Source: Deltaproteobacteria bacterium (lineage in GTDB: Bacteria; Desulfobacterota_B; Binatia; UBA9968). From it: 9,419 bases of DNA. The notes under the pieces are model-generated. The model had not been told where the DNA came from and ran no database searches. It worked only from the letters and a program-made list of their open reading frames with translations. Positions 1 through 7,834 of the stretch are shown piece by piece. A program made the position numbers and the translations under genes. Each line of letters starts with the position of its first letter. Position 1 is the first letter of the stretch. Where the stretch lies: contig JAPUHZ010000473.1 in the NCBI GenBank assembly GCA_027297485.1, positions 1-9,419 on the forward strand, written 5' to 3'.

Positions 1-641
<641 letters not shown>

Positions 642-793
642 AAACTTTCAATCCGCCTTTACGCGGAGGATTGACTGAATGGTTTGATAGCTGTACCTCA
701 TCGGCTTTACGGAAACCCTAAACCGTCCCACCCAAATTGGGTAGGTGCTACTATTTAGTTTTCAAAGACCAATGACTCTGCCAACAAATGGCC
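642..793 (-). promoter_or_regulatory. rRNA operon leader with boxA-like antitermination site
   Basis: This is the roughly 150-nt transcribed leader between the predicted rRNA start and mature 16S. A boxA-like sequence, TGGTCTTTGAA, lies at 761-771 on the minus strand. It resembles the boxA core TGCTCTTTAA that binds NusB/NusE in rRNA antitermination. Two stem-loops are visible: TCAATCCGC (648-656) pairs with GCGG plus ATTGA (663-674, with a 3-nt bulge), and ACCCAA/TTGGGT at about 730-742. The first lies right beside the 16S 5' end and could belong to the processing stalk. No tRNA or protein gene lies in this stretch. The role is inferred from position and boxA similarity. Confidence 0.75.
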
Positions 794-799
794 TTATTT

Positions 800-828
800 C
801 TTATATGTGATTCCCTATTGCTTGTCAA
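800..828 (-). promoter_or_regulatory. rRNA operon sigma70 promoter overlapping the tyrS stop codon
   Basis: On the minus strand there is a perfect -35 TTGACA (828-823), a 17-nt spacer and a -10 TATAAG (805-800), one mismatch from TATAAT. Transcription would start at about 793-794, giving a leader of roughly 150 nt before 16S. The TGA stop codon of tyrS (827-825) lies inside the -35 hexamer, so promoter and gene end share bases. No intrinsic terminator is visible between tyrS and 16S, so tyrS readthrough transcripts could also enter the rRNA operon. Confidence 0.85.
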
Positions 829-2057
829 GAGAAAGACGATCCTAAATCAGTTTTGGGGTCACTCCCTGCCTGAGCAATGCGAGTTTTTCCCACCTCAACC
901 ACCCGATGGACCTTTCCTTGAAACTCAAAATTGATGTCTTTGATGACCTTACCGTCGATTTTGACCGCACCCTGATCGATCAGTCTCCTAGCCTCCCTAT
1001 TCGACCGTGCGAATTGAAGGTGGTCTACCAGGAGCTGACAAATCCCGACCCGATCGGGAGAAGAAAATTGTTTGCGGATGTTTTTGGGGACGGATTTTTT
1101 TTGATGCCGGGTCTCAAAATAATTCCACGCTGACTCTGCATCTGCTCGACCATGGAAGCGTAATACCATCTCGTAGGCAAGTGACTTTTTGAAGTCCATG
1201 GGGTGGACTGACCCACGAGCAACCTGGTCGCGGACTTTTTTGGTTTCTTCGAGGTCTTTATCACTCAACAATTCTGAGTAGCGCCACATCAATTCATCTG
1301 AGACGGACATAATCTTGCCAAAGATGTCCTCCGGCGCCTCATTAATCCCGATATAATTATTTAATGACTTGCTCATTTTGTTCACGCCGTCCGTCCCTTC
1401 CAGTAATGGCATGGTTAAGACTACCTGGGGCTCCTGGCCGTACTCGCGTTGGAGCTCTCTACCGATGAGCAAATTAAAGCGTTGGTCTGTTCCCCCCAAT
1501 TCCACATCCGCTTTGAGAACCACCGAGTCATATCCCTGAATCAAAGGATAAAGGAACTCATGGATGCTGATCGATTGCTGGCTCTGCCAACGCAGCTTAA
1601 AGTCTTCCCGTTCCAACATTCGGGCTACCGTATATTTCCCACTTAATTCAATAAGGGCCACAGCATCCATCTGCCCAATCCATCGACTATTAAACTCAAT
1701 CGCTGTTCTTTTTGGGTCGAGGACTTTAAAAATCTGCTCCTTGTAGGTTTCGGCATTTTTCAGGACCTCCGTACGGGTAAGCTGCTTACGGGTCTCTGAT
1801 CTCCCGGAAGGATCACCAATCATGCCGGTAAAGTCTCCAATCAAAAAAATGACCTCGTGGCCCAAATCCTGGAACTGTTTCATTTTTTGGATCAGAACGG
1901 TATGACCTAAATGGAGGTCCGGTGCCGTTGGGTCAAATCCTACCTTAATCCGCAGGGGCTTCCCTCGCTCCAGCTTTCTCAGAAGCTCTTCCTCGAGAAG
2001 GATCTCCACGGCTCCCCGTTTGATAATCCGCAACTGTTCTTGAGGATCTACGTTCAC
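825..2057 (-). CDS. tyrS: Tyrosyl-tRNA synthetase
   Basis: This cytoplasmic class I enzyme charges tRNA-Tyr with tyrosine using ATP. The 410-residue product has the HIGH-type signature HLGH (residues 49-52) after [10 protein letters not shown], the tyrosine-pocket segment ending GGTDQ (188-192), and an intact KMSKS loop (227-231). The C-terminal S4 RNA-binding domain spans about 338-392 ([20 protein letters not shown]). Length and the [12 protein letters not shown] motif match the longer TyrRS subgroup (TyrRZ/TyrS2-like) found in many Gram-negatives. The start is GTG at 2057; it overlaps the ymdB stop as GTGA, with AGAGG a few bases upstream, which suggests translational coupling. An ATG two bases upstream is out of frame. 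It is the last protein gene of the operon, directly before the rRNA promoter. Confidence 0.96.
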   Translation of the reverse strand: MNVDPQEQLRIIKRGAVEILLEEELLRKLERGKPLRIKVGFDPTAPDLHLGHTVLIQKMKQFQDLGHEVIFLIGDFTGMIGDPSGRSETRKQLTRTEVLKNAETYKEQIFKVLDPKRTAIEFNSRWIGQMDAVALIELSGKYTVARMLEREDFKLRWQSQQSISIHEFLYPLIQGYDSVVLKADVELGGTDQRFNLLIGRELQREYGQEPQVVLTMPLLEGTDGVNKMSKSLNNYIGINEAPEDIFGKIMSVSDELMWRYSELLSDKDLEETKKVRDQVARGSVHPMDFKKSLAYEMVLRFHGRADAESAWNYFETRHQKKSVPKNIRKQFSSPDRVGICQLLVDHLQFARSNREARRLIDQGAVKIDGKVIKDINFEFQGKVHRVVEVGKTRIAQAGSDPKTDLGSSFS

Positions 2058-2851
2058 TCATCCGACCTCTTCCAGGGAATGCAGAGGCGACGGATATCAC
2101 GAGCCTTACCTGTGCTCTCATCCACCTCCAAGACAACCCCATGGAGAATTACATTCTTTTCAGCGACATCAAATTTGTGCGGGAGCTGAGTCAAGAAACT
2201 TTCAATAATCGTCTCTTTCTCGATCCCAATAACCGAATCCATGGGACCACACATCCCGAGATCTGTGATGTAGGCTGTCCCCCCTGGAAGGATCCGCTCA
2301 TCAGCGGTCTGAATATGGGTATGGGTACCATAAACCAGGGAAACCCTCCCATCCAGGAACCACCCCATAGCGTTTTTCTCTGAGGTCGCCTCCGCATGCA
2401 TATCGACAACCACTACAGGAGAATAGCGGCCATGCTGCCGTAAGATAGCGTCAACACACCGGAAGGGATCATCGATGTTCCCGGGCATAAAAACCCTTCC
2501 TTGCAAGTTAACGATGAGTGTCCGAAGGCCCTGCTCATTTTGCCACTCACTCCATCCCCAACCCGGAGCCCCATTGGGATAGTTCGCCGGCCGGAGAAGA
2601 TAGGGATGTTTCTCCAGGTAGGGGTAAATCTCTTTCTTTTTCCAGATGTGATTTCCCGACGTGAGAACATGGACACCCCCTGAGAAGAGTTCCTCAGCGC
2701 TCTTGACATCTACCCCCATGCCCCCCGCAGCATTCTCCGCATTGGCGATCACCAGATCAATCCCCTCACGCTTTACAAAAGGTGGAACCAAGTCTCGTAT
2801 AGCCCTACGCCCCGGCCGACCCACCACATCTCCTAAAATTAAAATACGCAT
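2054..2851 (-). CDS. ymdB: YmdB-family metallophosphoesterase (TIGR00282)
   Basis: This 265-residue protein belongs to the calcineurin-like YmdB family. The B. subtilis member hydrolyses 2',3'-cyclic nucleotides and affects sporulation and biofilm decisions together with RNase Y. The metal-binding pattern is complete: D8 (LGDVVG), E39 and N40 (NAEN), N67 and H68 (GNH), H152 (DMHAEAT), and H177 and H179 (GTHTHIQT), close to the residues known in B. subtilis. No signal peptide or membrane segment is seen. The gene follows rny, a pairing conserved in many bacteria, with a gap of about 86 nt that carries heptad repeats. No strong Shine-Dalgarno precedes the ATG. The end overlaps tyrS by 4 nt. The family call is firm; the physiological role here is inferred. 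Confidence 0.94.
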   Translation of the reverse strand: MRILILGDVVGRPGRRAIRDLVPPFVKREGIDLVIANAENAAGGMGVDVKSAEELFSGGVHVLTSGNHIWKKKEIYPYLEKHPYLLRPANYPNGAPGWGWSEWQNEQGLRTLIVNLQGRVFMPGNIDDPFRCVDAILRQHGRYSPVVVVDMHAEATSEKNAMGWFLDGRVSLVYGTHTHIQTADERILPGGTAYITDLGMCGPMDSVIGIEKETIIESFLTQLPHKFDVAEKNVILHGVVLEVDESTGKARDIRRLCIPWKRSDE

Positions 2852-2865
2852 CGCTTGACAAGTTG

Positions 2866-2938
2866 TTAGTTCTTAATTTTTAGTTTTTAGTTGCGATCCC
2901 TAGATTAAGAACTTAACACTTAAAACTCAAAACTATTT
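2866..2938. repeat. Facing arrays of degenerate 7-nt repeats between rny and ymdB
   Basis: On the plus strand the left array is four exact 7-nt units: TTAGTTC, TTAATTT, TTAGTTT, TTAGTTG (2866-2893). After about 17 nt there is a right array of four units: ACTTAAC, ACTTAAA, ACTCAAA, ACTATTT (2911-2938). The right array read on the minus strand gives AGTTTTG-, AGTTTTA-like units, so the two arrays are related and inverted. They also form a stem: GTTAGTTCTTAA (about 2865-2876) pairs with TTAAGAACTTAAC (2905-2917) with one extra base. The right array runs into the rny stop codon. It may be a dispersed intergenic repeat or an mRNA hairpin; a T-tract terminator is not evident. Confidence 0.7.
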
Positions 2939-4503
2939 TAACGGGCATAATCCACCGCTCGAACCTCACGAATAACGGTTACCTTGATTTGCCCTGGATA
3001 GGTCATTTCGCTCTCGACCTTGCGGGCAATCTCTCGGGCCATGAGGCTAGCCTCCTCATCGGAGACAACTTCATTCTGAACGATTATCCTGATCTCCCTC
3101 CCTGCCTGGACAGCATAGGACTTTTCCACTCCCTTGAAGGAATTGGTGATACGCTCCAACTCCTCCAGACGCCTGACATAGGTCTCGATCATCTCACGAC
3201 GTGCTCCAGGACGGGCCCCAGACAAAGCGTCTGCGGCGTCGACCAATGGGGCTAAGACTGTCTCTGCCTTCACGTCCTCGTGGTGTGCTGCGATTGCATT
3301 CACAATCTTGGGAGACTCTCCATACTTGCGAGCTAATTCTGCCCCGATGATGGCATGGGACCCCTCAACTTCATGATCCACCGCCTTCCCGATATCGTGG
3401 AGCAAGGCCGCACGCCGGGCCTGTTTCTCATTTAAACCCAACTCCGCAGCCATTATGCCACAGATGAAAGCCGCCTCAATCGAATGTAGGAGCACATTCT
3501 GGGCATAGCTGTAACGAAACTTGAGTCTTCCAAGCAATTTGATGATCTCAGGGTGAATCCCATGAACCCCTACGTCGAAAATGGCCTTTTGTCCTGCCTC
3601 CCTGATAGCCTCGTCCACTTCCTGCTCAGCCTTCCGCACCACTTCCTCAATTCTGCCGGGGTGGATCCGCCCGTCAGATATGAGCTTGTCCAGCGACAAC
3701 CGGGCGATCTCTCGCCGAATGGGGTTATGTCCAGAAATAATCACGGACTCCGGGGTGTCATCCACGATGAGGTCAATCCCAGTCGCTGCCTCCAAGGCCC
3801 GGATATTGCGCCCCTCACGACCAATGATTCGCCCCTTCATATCATCGTTGGGCAAAGGCACAACCGTGACCGTGCGCTCAGCCACAAAATCACCTGCCAA
3901 TCTCTCAATCGCCAAGGCAACGATCTTCTGTCCTTTCCGAGTGGCCTCCTCTTTGGCTTCTTCTTCAATAACCCGTATGCGTTTGGCTGAGTCATGTTTG
4001 GCCTCTTCCACCATTTGGTCAAGCAGACTTTTCTTCGCCTCCTCTCGAGTCATCCCTGCTACCCACTCCAACTGCCGTCTCGCCTCCTCTACAAGGCGTT
4101 CACACTCGGCACCTTTTTCCTCAGCGGTCTTTTCTCTTGCCTTGACTGAGACCTCTCCCCTTCCCAATTCCGCTTCCCGTTTCTCCGCCATCTCGATCCT
4201 TTTATCAAGACTCTCCTCTCTGTTGAGGAGCCTTTTCTCTAACACCAGGAGTTCCCTACGTGTCTCCCGAACTTCTCTCTCAAAATCCCCCTTGGCCCGC
4301 AAGATACCATCCTTACCTTGTATCTCCGCATCTTTCTTGATTGCGTTAGCCTCTTTTTTCGCCTCCTCGACAATGCGGGCCGCCGTACTCTGTGCTAGCT
4401 CCATCTGAAGGCGACGCTGCTTCCTGCGCAACCACGCAATAGACAGGGCCAAAAGAACTCCGCCCAACAAACCTACAACTCCAACTAACACATTGCCTTC
4501 CAA
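2938..4503 (-). CDS. rny: Ribonuclease Y (membrane-anchored endoribonuclease)
   Basis: RNase Y starts mRNA decay by endonucleolytic cleavage at the inner face of the membrane. The 521-residue length is near the family norm (B. subtilis about 520). In order it has an N-terminal membrane helix (about residues 5-24), a long Lys/Glu/Ala-rich coiled coil (about 28-205), a KH domain (about 211-275) with the GxxG loop GREG at 228-231, and an HD domain with H340, the HDIGK motif (369-373), H407/H408 and D422. The start is TTG at 4503, supported by a strong Shine-Dalgarno. A GTG at codon 5 preceded by GGAAGG is a possible alternative start. Long antisense ORFs opposite the coiled coil are composition artefacts. 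It sits between ygfA and ymdB. Confidence 0.97.
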   Translation of the reverse strand: MEGNVLVGVVGLLGGVLLALSIAWLRRKQRRLQMELAQSTAARIVEEAKKEANAIKKDAEIQGKDGILRAKGDFEREVRETRRELLVLEKRLLNREESLDKRIEMAEKREAELGRGEVSVKAREKTAEEKGAECERLVEEARRQLEWVAGMTREEAKKSLLDQMVEEAKHDSAKRIRVIEEEAKEEATRKGQKIVALAIERLAGDFVAERTVTVVPLPNDDMKGRIIGREGRNIRALEAATGIDLIVDDTPESVIISGHNPIRREIARLSLDKLISDGRIHPGRIEEVVRKAEQEVDEAIREAGQKAIFDVGVHGIHPEIIKLLGRLKFRYSYAQNVLLHSIEAAFICGIMAAELGLNEKQARRAALLHDIGKAVDHEVEGSHAIIGAELARKYGESPKIVNAIAAHHEDVKAETVLAPLVDAADALSGARPGARREMIETYVRRLEELERITNSFKGVEKSYAVQAGREIRIIVQNEVVSDEEASLMAREIARKVESEMTYPGQIKVTVIREVRAVDYAR

Positions 4504-4509
4504 CTAAAA

Positions 4510-4519
4510 CACCCCCTTT
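4510..4519 (-). promoter_or_regulatory. Shine-Dalgarno supporting the TTG start of rny
   Basis: The minus strand reads AAAGGGGGTG, an almost full match to the anti-SD complement AAGGAGGTG (one G-U wobble), followed by TTTTAG and the TTG codon. This supports initiation at TTG (4503-4501) even though it is a weak start codon. Confidence 0.75.
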
Positions 4520-4532
4520 GCAACTGATAGAC

Positions 4533-5135
4533 TTAGGAAACCCGGCCTGACCGGCATAGGATATCCCCGCAGTCAATGATTCTCCTCTCAGTGATGATGT
4601 AATGGACCTTTCGATCCCATCCTTCGACCGGCAACTCCTCCACAATCTGAAATTCATAGGCTAAGGCCACAAACTCTGCCCCCTCTCCAATCAGCTCAAG
4701 CACTCGGTCATACCAACCCTTACCCCTCCCCAAACGGTTCCCCTGAAGATCAAAAGTGAGACCAGGGACAAATACCACCAAGCTCTCTTGATCCCGCCTC
4801 GTGATGGTCTTATCCCCTGTCGGTTCAAGAATACCGTAGCCCCCCGCCCTGAGTTCCTCGGCAGATCCCACTTGGACCAGATCCAAATTTTCTCCCCTTC
4901 CCAACTTAGGGTAGAACAGTTTCTTCCGCACCCTCAAAGCGTGATCACGAATCTCGTTCGTGGCAACCTCATTCCCGTTAGAGCTGTAAAGCGCAACCGA
5001 GCACGAGACGAGGTAGGGGGGAAAATGGAGAACCCTCTCTTGAATACGGTGGTTCCAAAGACAGATCTCAGATGTCGACAGAGACTCCCGTCGCAGAAGG
5101 GCTCTAGCCCGTAGTCTATGCTTCTTCTCTCTCAT
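4533..5135 (-). CDS. ygfA: 5-formyltetrahydrofolate cyclo-ligase
   Basis: The enzyme (also called methenyltetrahydrofolate synthetase) converts 5-formyl-THF to 5,10-methenyl-THF using ATP in the cytoplasm, recovering a stable folate form for one-carbon metabolism. The product has 200 residues, the usual size. It carries the family motif from PGLTFD (124-129) through RLGRGKGWYDR (134-144), GILEP (101-105), and a basic N-terminal helix. The usual E-x-H-D near the C-terminus reads E-G-W-D (171-174), a substitution worth noting but not disabling on its face. The ATG at 5135 has only a weak upstream GGGA. Its place downstream of zapA and 6S RNA matches the classic zapA-ssrS-ygfA order. The rny start lies 29 nt downstream. 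Confidence 0.93.
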   Translation of the reverse strand: MREKKHRLRARALLRRESLSTSEICLWNHRIQERVLHFPPYLVSCSVALYSSNGNEVATNEIRDHALRVRKKLFYPKLGRGENLDLVQVGSAEELRAGGYGILEPTGDKTITRRDQESLVVFVPGLTFDLQGNRLGRGKGWYDRVLELIGEGAEFVALAYEFQIVEELPVEGWDRKVHYIITERRIIDCGDILCRSGRVS

Positions 5136-5451
5136 GCAAATCCCGGAAGGTAAATCTACGGATGGTAGATAGAGAGACGGTCAAAAATGGGGAGGGGAAG
5201 GTGACTACTAAAAACCGGATCTACATAAGCGAGGAGTGGATACCCCCACCGTCGCTCCTCGGATACGGAGTCCGCCGCCATCTATGACGACCGACGTTGG
5301 GAGAAACTCTTGTCCAAATCTCCGAGCCATTTATAGTCGCTTGCCAGTACTTCCTTGAGTCCACAGATGTGAAAACCAATAAATCAGATCCTTCCTTAAA
5401 ACTGATTCCCCAAATCCTCATCCTTACCACTCCGACTTTCTTACTCTGGTT
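5136..5451 (-). other. 316-nt spacer between 6S RNA and ygfA, no gene recognised
   Basis: No convincing coding region lies here. A 69-codon ORF at 5221-5430 (minus) has no recognisable motif and begins beside the 6S end, so I do not accept it. On the minus strand there is a stem-loop in which CGAGGAG (5261-5255) pairs with CTCCTCG (5236-5230), with an inner GTGG/CCAC helix. GTATCC occurs twice around it. The segment probably serves as the 3' part of a longer 6S precursor and as the ygfA leader. It is long for such a spacer, so an additional structured RNA cannot be excluded. Confidence 0.5.
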
Positions 5452-5628
5452 TCCCCCGCTTTGTGCCGTGTCAATGGGTCAACTTGAACCTGGAAACCAG
5501 GTGGATGCCATATTACCGCTTGAGTCTTCCCCGTAGTTGGGGGCCTGACCGCCACGGTAAGGGACAGCTTCCTTTTTTTCTTCGTTGGTTCTAAGTTGCC
5601 TCCGTCGATCACGAACACAGCAGGGGAA
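5452..5628 (-). ncRNA. ssrS: 6S RNA
   Basis: 6S RNA binds the sigma70 RNA polymerase holoenzyme and mimics an open promoter. Three lines of evidence support the call. First, it lies between zapA and ygfA, the classic 6S location. Second, the minus-strand segment of about 177 nt is closed by a long stem: CCCCTGCTGTGTTCGTG near 5626-5610 pairs with CACGGCACAAAGCGGGG near 5470-5454, with small bulges. Third, the 3' half contains GGCATCCACCTGG-TTT-CCAGG-TTCAAG, equivalent to the 3' central-bubble hairpin region of E. coli 6S (CACCUUGAACC...GGUUCAAGG), and the 5' half contains the GTTCG element. Ends are approximate. It starts about 18 nt after the zapA stop, so it is probably processed from the zapA transcript or has its own unrecognised promoter. 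Confidence 0.85.
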
Positions 5629-5645
5629 AAGGATCACCTTTGTAT

Positions 5646-5924
5646 TTAGCCTTCCTCAGTTAAAGTGGTTGAAAGCCTTTTTGACAAATGATTTAACCGG
5701 TCCAACACTGCCTCATGTTTGTCTTTTAACCGGTGATACTCATCCGCAATATTGAGCGCGGCTAACATGGCTACGTTGGGTTTGTTAACGGGCCGAGCTG
5801 TCTTCAGAACCTCTTGCATCTTCCCATCGACATACTCTGCCACTTTGAGGATGTAATTCTCCTCTGCGTCGCTACTGACTGTAAATTTCTGCCCCAGAAT
5901 TTCTACATCAACATTCTTTTTCAT
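5646..5924 (-). CDS. zapA: Cell division protein ZapA
   Basis: ZapA binds FtsZ and promotes bundling of protofilaments at the Z-ring. The 92-residue product fits the family: an N-terminal small domain (KNVDVEILGQKFTVSSD, residues 3-19), the conserved stretch MLAALNIADEY (about 53-63), and a C-terminal coiled coil (about 63-90). The ATG start at 5924 lies 16 nt after the stop of the upstream ZapB-like gene. It is followed closely by 6S RNA, which strongly supports the assignment. Confidence 0.93.
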   Translation of the reverse strand: MKKNVDVEILGQKFTVSSDAEENYILKVAEYVDGKMQEVLKTARPVNKPNVAMLAALNIADEYHRLKDKHEAVLDRLNHLSKRLSTTLTEEG

Positions 5925-5940
5925 AAAATCTTCCCTGCCG

Positions 5941-6168
5941 TCAAGGAAGATCCAGACGCTCGAAGTGTCCTAGGATCTTTTCTAGCTTCTCCCGAATCTC
6001 GCTCCGCTCACGCTCATACTGGTGGATCTGACCTTTCAAATGATGCGACTCACTCTCTTTTTGTTCGAGTCGTTTCTCCGCCAGCTCTTTTTCCTTTTTT
6101 ATCCTCTCATGCCTTTCGAGCAAATGATCAATATTAACTTCTAGCTGTTCAAGATTTCCTTGGGCCAT
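5941..6168 (-). CDS. Small coiled-coil protein, ZapB-like / TIGR02449-like
   Basis: This 75-residue protein is almost entirely predicted helix, with heptad-like Leu/Ile spacing and many Glu, Lys and Arg residues (LEQLEVNIDHLLERHERI, then KEKELAEKRLEQKESE). Small coiled-coil proteins of this type are commonly encoded just before zapA (TIGR02449 group and ZapB-like proteins), where they are thought to join the Z-ring layer that ZapA connects to. I chose the ATG at 6168 over a TTG five codons upstream; neither has a strong Shine-Dalgarno. It is the first gene after the operon promoter. The name rests on position and coiled-coil composition, so ZapB function is inferred. Confidence 0.75.
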   Translation of the reverse strand: MAQGNLEQLEVNIDHLLERHERIKKEKELAEKRLEQKESESHHLKGQIHQYERERSEIREKLEKILGHFERLDLP

Positions 6169-6204
6169 GAGTCTATAAGACAAACAATTTCATGTTTAGC
6201 TTTA

Positions 6205-6233
6205 AGTCTAATTTTAACATCGTTCGTTGTCAA
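6205..6233 (-). promoter_or_regulatory. Sigma70 promoter of the zapB-like/zapA/6S operon
   Basis: On the minus strand there is a perfect TTGACA (6233-6228), a 17-nt spacer and TAGACT (6210-6205; 4 of 6 to TATAAT). It lies 36 nt upstream of the first gene's ATG, in an AT-rich divergent spacer. No other good promoter was seen before the downstream genes until the rRNA promoter. Confidence 0.65.
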
Positions 6234-6259
6234 GCTAATTCTTGTTCAAATGACGCCGG

Positions 6260-6287
6260 TTGTTATCGCCTGAAAACATTGTAAAAT
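6260..6287 (+). promoter_or_regulatory. Candidate rightward sigma70 promoter
   Basis: TTGTTA (6260-6265), a 16-nt spacer and TAAAAT (6282-6287) are followed by AT-rich sequence. The match is moderate (4 of 6 and 5 of 6). If used, it would give the sigma factor mRNA a leader of about 360 nt. It lies back-to-back with the leftward zap operon promoter. Confidence 0.35.
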
Positions 6288-6561
6288 ATATTTATATTTC
6301 TCATGCCCGACCTACTCATCAGCGATCTAATGGAAAACAAAGAGATTTCTCGCGGTGCAGAGGGAAGTATTCAGTGTCAACCATGACTTCTGGGTCTTGC
6401 CTGGTAAACCATTTAATCCCCAAGACGTCTAATGCATTGAAAGCCGATAGAGGCCCTAAAAATAGAGCTTCTATGGAACTACATGATGATTGGAAGGAGT
6501 TTCAGCGAGATCGGCGCGAACTCTATGGGGTCCGACATGAGCTATGAATCCATCTGAAAGA

Positions 6562-6618
6562 AGGGCTCCCAGAAAATTAGCCCTAATTCCAACGTCCTGC
6601 CTGTCGGATTATGGCAGG
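6562..6618 (+). promoter_or_regulatory. Two 6-bp dyads with 11-nt spacers before the sigma gene
   Basis: AGGGCT (6562-6567) and AGCCCT (6579-6584) form one inverted repeat; CCTGCC (6596-6601) and GGCAGG (6613-6618) form another. Both have 6-bp arms and 11-nt spacers, and the second ends about 38 nt before the sigma ATG. They could be leader hairpins or protein-binding sites. Arms this short could also occur by chance. Confidence 0.35.
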
Positions 6619-6656
6619 CTTGTCCATTTATCTTTACAGGCGCAACAAAATTTCTG

Positions 6657-7238
6657 ATGGACACGAGCCAACCAACAAAGCTCGGGGATGACAAGCTTGT
6701 GGCCCTAGCCCAGAAAGGGGAGCGTGAGGCATTTGAAGTGCTCGTTGAACGTTATAAACAAAAGGCCTACCGCATCGCATATGACTTTACCCGTGACCGT
6801 GAGGAGGCCAAAGACCTTTCCCAGGAGGCATTCTTGCGTGCCTTTACCCATCTGAAAGGCTTCGACATGCAAGCAAGCTTTTACACCTGGTTTTATCGCA
6901 TCCTTGTGAACCTTTGCCTGGATTACCGCCGCCGCAGAGGACGGATTTCCTGGGAGTCTCTTGATGAGAAAGCCGAGAAGGCCGCCGAGAGGAGCGACAC
7001 GGCCGCCGCGGCCTCCTCCCCAGATCAAGAGGCAATGGCAAAGGAGATATCGCGTAGAGTAGGAGTGGCTCTAGAGGCCCTACCTCCGAAACAGCGGACC
7101 GCCTTTATCCTGAGAAACCACCAAGGACTTTCGATCCTTGAGATGGCCAAGGTCATGCAAGCCGCCGAGGGAACAGTTAAGGTTCATCTCCACCGCGCCG
7201 TGGCGGCCTTAAGGCAAAGTTTAGCCGAATTCATTTAG
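6657..7238 (+). CDS. ECF-family RNA polymerase sigma factor (RpoE-like)
   Basis: This alternative sigma factor would direct RNA polymerase to stress promoters. The 193-residue product has the two-domain ECF layout. Region 2 (about residues 20-94) contains EEAKDLSQEAFLRAF and the promoter-melting/-10 segment FYTWFYRILVNLCLDYRRRR (75-94). An Ala/Glu-rich linker spans about 95-130. Region 4 (about 135-193) holds LPPKQRTAFILR and a helix-turn-helix (LSILEMAKVMQAAEGTVKVH). The ATG at 6657 has only a weak upstream ACAGG. The next gene is its membrane anti-sigma factor, whose Shine-Dalgarno overlaps this stop codon. The regulon probably includes the secreted proteins downstream; I cannot name an ECF subgroup. 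Confidence 0.93.
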   Translation: MDTSQPTKLGDDKLVALAQKGEREAFEVLVERYKQKAYRIAYDFTRDREEAKDLSQEAFLRAFTHLKGFDMQASFYTWFYRILVNLCLDYRRRRGRISWESLDEKAEKAAERSDTAAAASSPDQEAMAKEISRRVGVALEALPPKQRTAFILRNHQGLSILEMAKVMQAAEGTVKVHLHRAVAALRQSLAEFI

Positions 7239-7242
7239 GAGG
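7237..7242 (+). promoter_or_regulatory. Shine-Dalgarno of the anti-sigma gene overlapping the sigma stop
   Basis: AGGAGG spans the end of the sigma TAG (7236-7238) and lies 7 nt before the anti-sigma ATG. This perfect site beside the stop suggests coupled, roughly stoichiometric translation of sigma and anti-sigma. Confidence 0.8.
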
Positions 7243-7249
7243 AAATCGA

Positions 7250-7774
7250 ATGGTTCACCACGATGATTCATTACGAGCAGATTGTAAAGACTTCGAGCAG
7301 GCTCTGGTTCTCTACTATTACGGGGAGTGTGTGGAAACGGAACGCTTCAGGGTGAAAACGCACTTAGAGAGCTGTGCCTCGTGTCGCCATTTCCTGGAAG
7401 ATCTGCGCACGCTTCTTCCCTTCACCGCAAAGCCGGATAAGCCTCCTCAAGCCTTTTGGGAGAGCTACTCCAGAGAGATGCGCATGAAGCTGAGGGCAGC
7501 AGAGGAAAAAGTTTCCTGGTGGAAGGCTCTCCCTTCTTTCTTTCGTCCTTGGCCAGTCCCCGCCTTGGCGACAGCCCTCGTCCTGGTATTGGCTCTGACC
7601 TTAACTTTTACCAAAGACATGTGGCGCTCTCAGGATCTCTCGCCCGAGGAGGCACTTCTGGAGGTTCTGCCAATAGCAGAAAAGCTGGATTTCTTTAAAG
7701 CCATGGAATTTCTTGAGGCAATGGATCTCCTCGAGGCACTGGAAGGGACAGGATCCGGAAACGGATCCGCCTGA
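7250..7774 (+). CDS. Membrane zinc-finger anti-sigma factor (ZAS type)
   Basis: This protein is predicted to hold the ECF sigma factor at the inner membrane until a signal arrives. The 174-residue product starts with a zf-HC2/anti-sigma domain: C12 with H38-x3-C42-x2-C45 as probable zinc ligands. A linker follows, then one membrane helix at about residues 103-121 (VPALATALVLVLALTLTFT) and a short extracytoplasmic tail. The tail is acidic and leucine-rich with a quasi-repeat (FFKAMEFLEAMDLLEAL) and ends in a Gly/Ser-rich segment. The tail is too short for a catalytic sensor, so it may be a docking helix for a partner or protease. It follows the sigma gene by 11 nt; the DUF3106 gene follows it. 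Confidence 0.9.
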   Translation: MVHHDDSLRADCKDFEQALVLYYYGECVETERFRVKTHLESCASCRHFLEDLRTLLPFTAKPDKPPQAFWESYSREMRMKLRAAEEKVSWWKALPSFFRPWPVPALATALVLVLALTLTFTKDMWRSQDLSPEEALLEVLPIAEKLDFFKAMEFLEAMDLLEALEGTGSGNGSA

Positions 7775-7834
7775 GGCTCCAGCAAGAGGCAGTGGACACA
7801 GGGGAGATCGGGCAAGGGGAGGATTTGGAGAATA

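Larger units (their letters stand above)
6234..6656. other. Divergent intergenic region, no supported gene
   Basis: About 420 nt separate the leftward zap operon from the rightward sigma factor gene. The only long ORF (6260-6547, plus) needs a TTG start and matches no family I know. Its end (MELHDDWKEF, from 6472) faintly recalls the N-terminus of some nucleotidyltransferase-like proteins, which is too weak to call. The segment contains a candidate rightward promoter at 6260-6287 and two small dyads at 6562-6618. The sigma gene probably has a long leader or an additional promoter that I could not identify. Confidence 0.6.

Noticed and set aside
3581..4408. Long antisense ORF (275 codons) opposite rny
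   Set aside because: It mirrors the Lys/Glu/Ala codons of the RNase Y coiled coil, is Ser/Ala-rich with no motif, and rny itself is clearly intact.
5221..5430. 69-codon minus-strand ORF between 6S RNA and ygfA
   Set aside because: No recognisable motif and atypical composition; more likely untranslated operon spacer.
6260..6547. 95-codon plus-strand ORF in the divergent spacer
   Set aside because: It needs a TTG start overlapping a likely promoter, has no clear ribosome binding site, and matches no known family; the faint nucleotidyltransferase-like end (MELHDDWKEF) is too short to support a call.
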